In this document: positions 24,159 through 28,120 of the stretch, piece by piece
Position numbering within the stretch: the stretch's first letter is position 1
Layout of the letters: each line of letters begins with the position of its first letter
From: Sandaracinobacteroides sp964394815
GTDB taxonomy: Bacteria; Pseudomonadota; Alphaproteobacteria; Sphingomonadales; Sphingomonadaceae
Assembly: GCA_964394815.1 (NCBI GenBank)
Contig: CAYMZC010000017.1
Span: 1-28,120 of the forward strand
Length of the DNA stretch: 28,120 nucleotides
Reading direction: 5' to 3'
The notes under the pieces: model-generated
Databases searched by the model: none
The model's input: only the letters and a program-made list of their open reading frames with translations
What the model was told of the DNA's origin: nothing
Translations under genes and position numbers: made by a program

Positions 24159-24169
24159 CTGTGAGGCCC

Positions 24170-25996
24170 ATGCTTTTTTCCGATCTTCCGCTGCCGCTGG
24201 CAGATTCCCTTGCCGCGCGCGGCTATACCGATCTCACGCCTGTCCAGTCCGCCGTCTGTGCTGAAGAAGCACTCGGCCGCGATCTCATCGTCTCGGCCCA
24301 GACCGGCTCCGGCAAGACTGTCGCCTTCGGCCTTGCCATGGCGGGCGAGCTTCTGGGCGAAACCGGCCAGCTTCCCCGTGCAGGCGGGCCCCTGGCGCTG
24401 GTGATCGCCCCGACGCGGGAACTCGCCCTTCAGGTCAGCCGCGAGCTGATGTGGCTCTATGAGCCGACTGGCGCGCGCATCGTCACCTGTGTTGGCGGCA
24501 TGGACGCCATGCGCGAACGGCGGATGCTGAACCAGGGCGCCCATATCGTGGTCGGAACGCCCGGCCGCCTGCGCGACCATCTCGAGCGCGGGGCGCTTCT
24601 GCTTTCTGACCTGCGTGTGGCGGTTCTGGATGAAGCCGATGAAATGCTGGACATGGGTTTCCGCGAAGACCTCGAGGAAATCCTCGATTCGACGCCGCCC
24701 GAGCGGCGAACCCTGTTGTTTTCCGCCACCATGCCGCGCCCCATCCTGGCGCTGGCCGGGCGTTACCAGCGCAACGCCTTCCGCATCGCGACCATCGGGC
24801 AGGATCGCGGCCATGGCGACATCAGCTATCAGGCCGTCGCCGTTGCCCCGGCCGACATCGAGGCCGCAGTGGTCAACCTGCTTCGCTATCACGAGGCGGA
24901 AACCGCGATGCTCTTCTGCGCCACGCGGGATAATGTGCGCCGCCTGCACGCCACGCTGGTCGAGCGCGGCTTCGACGCCGTGGCGCTTTCGGGCGAGCAC
25001 AGCCAGAGCGAGCGCAACAATGCCTTGCAGGCCCTGCGTGATCGCCGTGCCCGTGTCTGCGTCGCCACGGATGTCGCTGCGCGCGGCATCGACCTGCCGT
25101 CGCTCGGGCTCGTGATTCACGTCGAAATCCCGCGCGATGCGGAAACCCTGCAGCACCGTTCCGGCCGTACGGGCCGGGCGGGCCGCAAGGGCACGGCTGT
25201 GCTGGTGGTGCCTTATCCGCGCCGCCGCCGGGTCGAGGGAATGCTGCGGGGCGCGCGCATCGATCTCGCCTGGGTGGAGGCCCCGACGCCCGCCATGATC
25301 CGGGAAAAGGATCATGCGCGCCTTCTCGAAGCGCTGATGGAGCCGGTGGAAACCGAGGCCGAGGATCATGCGCTCGCCGCGGAACTGCTGGCAAAGAAGA
25401 GCCCGGAAGACATTGCCGCGGCGCTGGTTCGTGCCCATCGGGCCCGCATGCCGCAGCCCGAGGAGCTGGCGGTCAACAGCGTCGCGGAGCGCGGGCCGGC
25501 CGGCCACCGGCAGGGTTTCGAAGATTGTGTCTGGCTGAGCATGAACATCGGCCGTCGCCACAATGCCGACCCGCGCTGGGTCCTGCCGCTGCTGTGTCGC
25601 AGGGGTCATGTGACCAAGAGCGAGATCGGCGCCATCCGGATCGGCAATGGCGAAACCCGTTTCCAGATTCCGCGCGCCATCGCCGGTCGTTTCCTCGATG
25701 CTGTCGCCAGAACCGCAAGGCCCGATGGCGAGGACGAGAATGGCATCCGGATTGAACTGGCCGAAGGCGATGACATGGGCGGCCATGCGGGCCACCCCGC
25801 GCCCCGCTCGACGCCCGAAGGCGGCCGCCGCCATGGAAAGCCGGTAGCCCGCAAGCCGCATCAGGGTGACTGGGCGCCAATGGGCGAACGCGGGCCGCAA
25901 GGCCGCGAAAGCCGTGGAGAGGGCAGGCCGCAGGGCAAGCCCTTCCGGCAGAAGCATCCCGGCGCCGGCCCGAAAAAGGCGCGTCGCCCGAGCTGA
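24170..25996 (+). CDS. DEAD-box RNA helicase, CsdA/DbpA type
   Basis: A 608-residue cytoplasmic ATP-dependent RNA helicase. Ordered motifs are the Q motif (LTPVQSA, about 22-28), I AQTGSGKT (43-50), Ia PTRELA, Ib GTPGRL (129-134), II DEAD (154-157), III SAT (185-187), ATDVAARGID, and VI HRSGRTGRAG. After the core and a linker comes a DbpA/CsdA-type RNA-binding domain (WLSMNIGRRHNADPRWVLPLL to TRFQIP). The tail of about 70 residues is disordered, basic and rich in Gly/Pro/Arg. Such enzymes remodel structured RNA in ribosome assembly or cold adaptation. The start is ATG 24170 after GTGAGG; the same frame is open from 24017, but the extra 51 residues match no helicase. It ends at a strong terminator. 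Confidence 0.92.
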   Translation: MLFSDLPLPLADSLAARGYTDLTPVQSAVCAEEALGRDLIVSAQTGSGKTVAFGLAMAGELLGETGQLPRAGGPLALVIAPTRELALQVSRELMWLYEPTGARIVTCVGGMDAMRERRMLNQGAHIVVGTPGRLRDHLERGALLLSDLRVAVLDEADEMLDMGFREDLEEILDSTPPERRTLLFSATMPRPILALAGRYQRNAFRIATIGQDRGHGDISYQAVAVAPADIEAAVVNLLRYHEAETAMLFCATRDNVRRLHATLVERGFDAVALSGEHSQSERNNALQALRDRRARVCVATDVAARGIDLPSLGLVIHVEIPRDAETLQHRSGRTGRAGRKGTAVLVVPYPRRRRVEGMLRGARIDLAWVEAPTPAMIREKDHARLLEALMEPVETEAEDHALAAELLAKKSPEDIAAALVRAHRARMPQPEELAVNSVAERGPAGHRQGFEDCVWLSMNIGRRHNADPRWVLPLLCRRGHVTKSEIGAIRIGNGETRFQIPRAIAGRFLDAVARTARPDGEDENGIRIELAEGDDMGGHAGHPAPRSTPEGGRRHGKPVARKPHQGDWAPMGERGPQGRESRGEGRPQGKPFRQKHPGAGPKKARRPS

Positions 25997-26016
25997 GCCG
26001 GCAGGCGGAAGACAGG

Positions 26017-26055
26017 AAAAAGGCCGGGGTGGCAGTTGCCGCCCCGGCCTTTTTT
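26017..26055 (+). terminator. Intrinsic terminator of the DEAD-box helicase gene
   Basis: GGCCGGGG (26022-26029) pairs with CCCCGGCC (26042-26049), flanked by AAAAA before and six T (26050-26055) after. The loop can form a further GGCA/TGCC pairing. It starts 21 bases after the stop. The A/T flanks also make it usable for the convergent gene at 26111. Confidence 0.92.
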
Positions 26056-26110
26056 ACATTTCCGCCCTTATCGTTTCCGCAGCCGGCAACGCCGGCTGCC
26101 ATGTCCGTGA

Positions 26111-26518
26111 TCAGTGGGTGATGGCGGGCTCCATGGTCTTGGCCTGATCGATCCATTTCTGGACCTGGCTGGCCGCCGGAAGCGCGCGGGTGAGCTTCTT
26201 CTCCTCGTTCACCTCTTTCATCTTCGCCGCGAGATTCTCCGCATTGCGGGTGGCAAGCTCCCGAACCGTATCGACCCCGGCGGCTTCGAGCAGTTCCGAA
26301 TATTCCTCGCCAATTCCGGAAACGCGCATCAGATCGGCCATATTTGCCCATTTGAGCAGCTGTGCGGTCGAAAAGCCGGTTTTTTCAGCGGTATCCTCAC
26401 GACCCTTGCGGCTTCCGCATGCCTTCAGAAGGTCATCGGTGGTGCGAATGCCCGCCGCATCCAGCTTTTCGGAATATTTCGGGCCGATGCCCTCGATCTC
26501 GCTCACCTTGTAGGCCAT
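26111..26518 (-). CDS. DUF4332 protein with two helix-hairpin-helix-like motifs
   Basis: A 135-residue soluble protein. It opens with VSEIEGIGPKYSEKLDAAGI, a helix-hairpin-helix pattern. A second copy appears mid-protein as LMRVSGIGEEYSELLEAAGV; the shared GIGxxYSExLxAAGV/I core suggests internal duplication. This layout matches DUF4332 proteins, whose fold relates to nonspecific DNA-binding HhH domains. The function is unknown. The end VQKWIDQAK is helical. ATG 26518 is preceded by GAGGAG eight bases upstream, a strong RBS. It stands alone, convergent with the helicase gene and divergent from the monooxygenase gene. Function cannot be claimed. Confidence 0.82.
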   Translation of the reverse strand: MAYKVSEIEGIGPKYSEKLDAAGIRTTDDLLKACGSRKGREDTAEKTGFSTAQLLKWANMADLMRVSGIGEEYSELLEAAGVDTVRELATRNAENLAAKMKEVNEEKKLTRALPAASQVQKWIDQAKTMEPAITH

Positions 26519-26715
26519 CGTCTGCTCCTCTTCAGCACTGGCAAGCCGGAGGCGTTCCGGATTTTCCCTTGGAAAAGGCCAGTTTGCGGCCTTGCTGTCA
26601 ACCTTGGACGGACCGCCCCGGCCGCGGCGAAGGGGGTGCCGCTGACGCGATAAATTGCCAGCTATTCCCGGCCCGCGACTTGTCTAGCCTGTCGCCCGGA
26701 GAGGGAGACATATTC
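26519..26715. promoter_or_regulatory. Divergent intergenic region, DUF4332 / monooxygenase
   Basis: 197 bp. A short hairpin TTTTCC-CTT-GGAAAA lies at 26562-26576. GAGGGAGA at about 26701 is the RBS of the monooxygenase gene. No confident promoter boxes were found. Confidence 0.3.
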
Positions 26716-28120
26716 ATGAGCACGACAGCGGATACGCTCGACAAGGATACGCTCGACAAGGACGCCATTCTCGCGCGCTACCGCGCCGAGCGGGACAAAC
26801 GGCTCCGGCCGGATGGCAATGACCAGTATCTGGAGACGAGCGGGCAGTTCGCCCATTATCTGGAAGACCCCTACACACCCCGGCGTGAACGGCCGCCCGT
26901 TACCGATCATGTGCATTTCGCCATGGTGGGCGGTGGCTTTGCCGGCCTTTGTGTCGGGGCGCGGTTGGCGCAGGCGGGGATCACCGATGTTCGGATCATC
27001 GACAAGGCGGGGGATTTCGGCGGCACCTGGTACTGGAACCGCTACCCCGGCGCGCAGTGCGATACGGCTTCGCTCATCTACATGCCGCTGCTCGAGGAAA
27101 CCGGCCATGTGCCAACCGAGAAATATGCCCATGCCTCCGAAATCCTGGAGCAGTCGCGCCGCATCGGCCGCACCTTCGGCCTTTATGAAAAGGCATTGTT
27201 CCACACCCGCGTCACCGACATGCGGTGGGACGAGGACCGCAATGTCTGGGTGATCACCACCGACCGGGGCGATTGCTTCACGGCCGATCACATTGGCATG
27301 GGCACCGGGCCGCTGCACGTGCCCAAGCTGCCGGGCATTCCGGGCATCGAGCGTTTCAAGGGCCACAGCTTTCACACCAGCCGCTGGGATTACGAGTATA
27401 CCGGTGGCGACGAGCATGGCGCGCCGATGGATCGCCTTGCCGACAAGCGCGTCGCCATCATCGGCACGGGGGCGACTGCGGTGCAGTGCGTGCCGCACCT
27501 CTCGAAGGCGGCGGGCGCACTTTACGTGGTGCAGCGCACCCCGTCCTCGATTGATGTGCGCGCCAACGCCCCCATCGATCCGCAATGGTTTGCCGACATC
27601 GCGACGCCCGGCTGGCAGAAGCGGTGGCTGGAGAATTTCGCCCAGAATGTCGGCATGGGGCCGCCGCCCGGCGAAGACCTGGTGCAGGACGGCTGGACCG
27701 AACTGACCCGTCGCATCCGCGATCAGATTGCCGGCCTGCCGCCCGAGGAGTTCACCCCGGAAGGGATGATGCGGGCCTATGAGGATGCCGATCTGAGGAA
27801 GATGGCGGAAATCCACGCCCGCGCCGAGGCGCTGGTGGAAGACAGGGAGACGGCTGAAAAGCTGAAAGCCTGGTATCGCCAGCTCTGCAAGCGGCCCTGC
27901 TTCCATGACGCCTATCTCCAGTCCTTCAACCGGCCGAACACCCATCTGATCGATACCGATGGCAAGGGCGTGGAAAGCATCGACGAGACAGGCTTCACCG
28001 TGGCCGGCAAGCATTATGAGGTGGATTGCATCATCTATGCCTCGGGCTTCGAGGTGGGCACCGCGCATGAGCGCCGGGCCGGGTTCGACATTGCCGGCGT
28101 GGGTGGGCGGCGGCTTTCCG
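26716..28120 (+). CDS. Baeyer-Villiger-type flavin monooxygenase (3' end cut by window edge)
   Basis: A class B flavoprotein monooxygenase that would insert oxygen next to a ketone carbonyl using NADPH and O2; 468 codons are visible and the frame is open at the right edge. The FAD Rossmann motif is VGGGFAGL (71-78), followed by GGTWYWNRYPGAQCD (102-116), which is typical of the family. The fingerprint FKGHSFHTSRWD (214-225) fits FxGxxxHxxxW(P/D). The NADPH motif is GTGATA (250-255), followed by QRTPSS with the conserved Arg. An N-terminal extension of about 60 residues precedes the FAD domain and holds a duplicated DTLDK from a 15-nt direct repeat. The start is ATG 26716 after GAGGGAGA. The substrate is unknown; cyclic, linear and aromatic ketone enzymes share these motifs. 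Confidence 0.93.
   Translation, partial: MSTTADTLDKDTLDKDAILARYRAERDKRLRPDGNDQYLETSGQFAHYLEDPYTPRRERPPVTDHVHFAMVGGGFAGLCVGARLAQAGITDVRIIDKAGDFGGTWYWNRYPGAQCDTASLIYMPLLEETGHVPTEKYAHASEILEQSRRIGRTFGLYEKALFHTRVTDMRWDEDRNVWVITTDRGDCFTADHIGMGTGPLHVPKLPGIPGIERFKGHSFHTSRWDYEYTGGDEHGAPMDRLADKRVAIIGTGATAVQCVPHLSKAAGALYVVQRTPSSIDVRANAPIDPQWFADIATPGWQKRWLENFAQNVGMGPPPGEDLVQDGWTELTRRIRDQIAGLPPEEFTPEGMMRAYEDADLRKMAEIHARAEALVEDRETAEKLKAWYRQLCKRPCFHDAYLQSFNRPNTHLIDTDGKGVESIDETGFTVAGKHYEVDCIIYASGFEVGTAHERRAGFDIAGVGGRRLS
26731..26760 (+). repeat. 15-nt direct repeat in the monooxygenase N-terminus
   Basis: GATACGCTCGACAAG occurs twice in tandem (26731-26745 and 26746-26760), in frame, encoding DTLDK twice. 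The repeat is perfect, which suggests a recent slippage duplication in a non-conserved tail. Confidence 0.95.

Noticed and set aside
24017..24169. Longer N-terminus for the DEAD-box helicase
   Set aside because: These codons come before any Q motif and overlap the promoter-like region and palindrome.

Overview
The window is a high-GC chromosomal segment with dense coding and mostly short intergenic gaps. Gene content suggests an alphaproteobacterium, most likely of the order Sphingomonadales. It combines a ydbH-ynbE-ydbL envelope operon with many acyl-CoA and xenobiotic-type oxidative enzymes, Shine-Dalgarno-like GGAG/AGGA sites and strongly GC3-biased codons. The taxonomic call is inferred from gene content, not from a marker gene. 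A 100-base run of N at 2304-2403 shows that this is a draft assembly. I see no rRNA, tRNA, CRISPR array, insertion sequence or prophage gene.

Layout. 1-2811: a divergent pair, a chromate transporter (chrA, minus strand, cut by the left edge) and a YbaL-type K+/H+ antiporter interrupted by the N gap. 2927-5517: an N-acyl-D-amino-acid deacylase-like amidohydrolase converging on an unusual crotonase-fold enzyme, with a strong shared hairpin between them. 5638-9661: yjbQ, metY (O-acetylhomoserine sulfhydrylase) and fadH (2,4-dienoyl-CoA reductase), all on the plus strand. A 28-nt tandem repeat starts inside the fadH stop region. 9807-15468: a two-sided cluster. An alpha/beta hydrolase is divergent from a TetR regulator that is translationally coupled to a VOC-fold enzyme. 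Converging on these is a minus-strand operon of an MHS-type MFS permease, an acyl-CoA dehydrogenase and a small lipocalin-like protein. 15594-19428: the ydbH-ynbE-ydbL operon for intermembrane lipid transport. 19463-21824: a thiolase and an ADH-A-like zinc alcohol dehydrogenase. 22005-25996: an ABC-F ATPase and a CsdA/DbpA-type DEAD-box helicase. 26111-26518: a DUF4332 helix-hairpin-helix protein. 26716-end: a Baeyer-Villiger monooxygenase, cut by the right edge.

How they fit together. One theme is beta-oxidation with auxiliary steps: crotonase-fold enzyme, FadH, acyl-CoA dehydrogenase and thiolase. A second theme is possible oxidation of secondary alcohols and ketones: ADH-A-like dehydrogenase, Baeyer-Villiger monooxygenase and alpha/beta hydrolase. 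These genes are scattered over about 24 kb in separate transcription units, so a shared pathway is only a hypothesis. The TetR-centred 9.8-15.5 kb block, with its own permease, is the best candidate for an undescribed small catabolic system. I found nothing that clearly amounts to a new class of biological system; most genes are recognisable family members.
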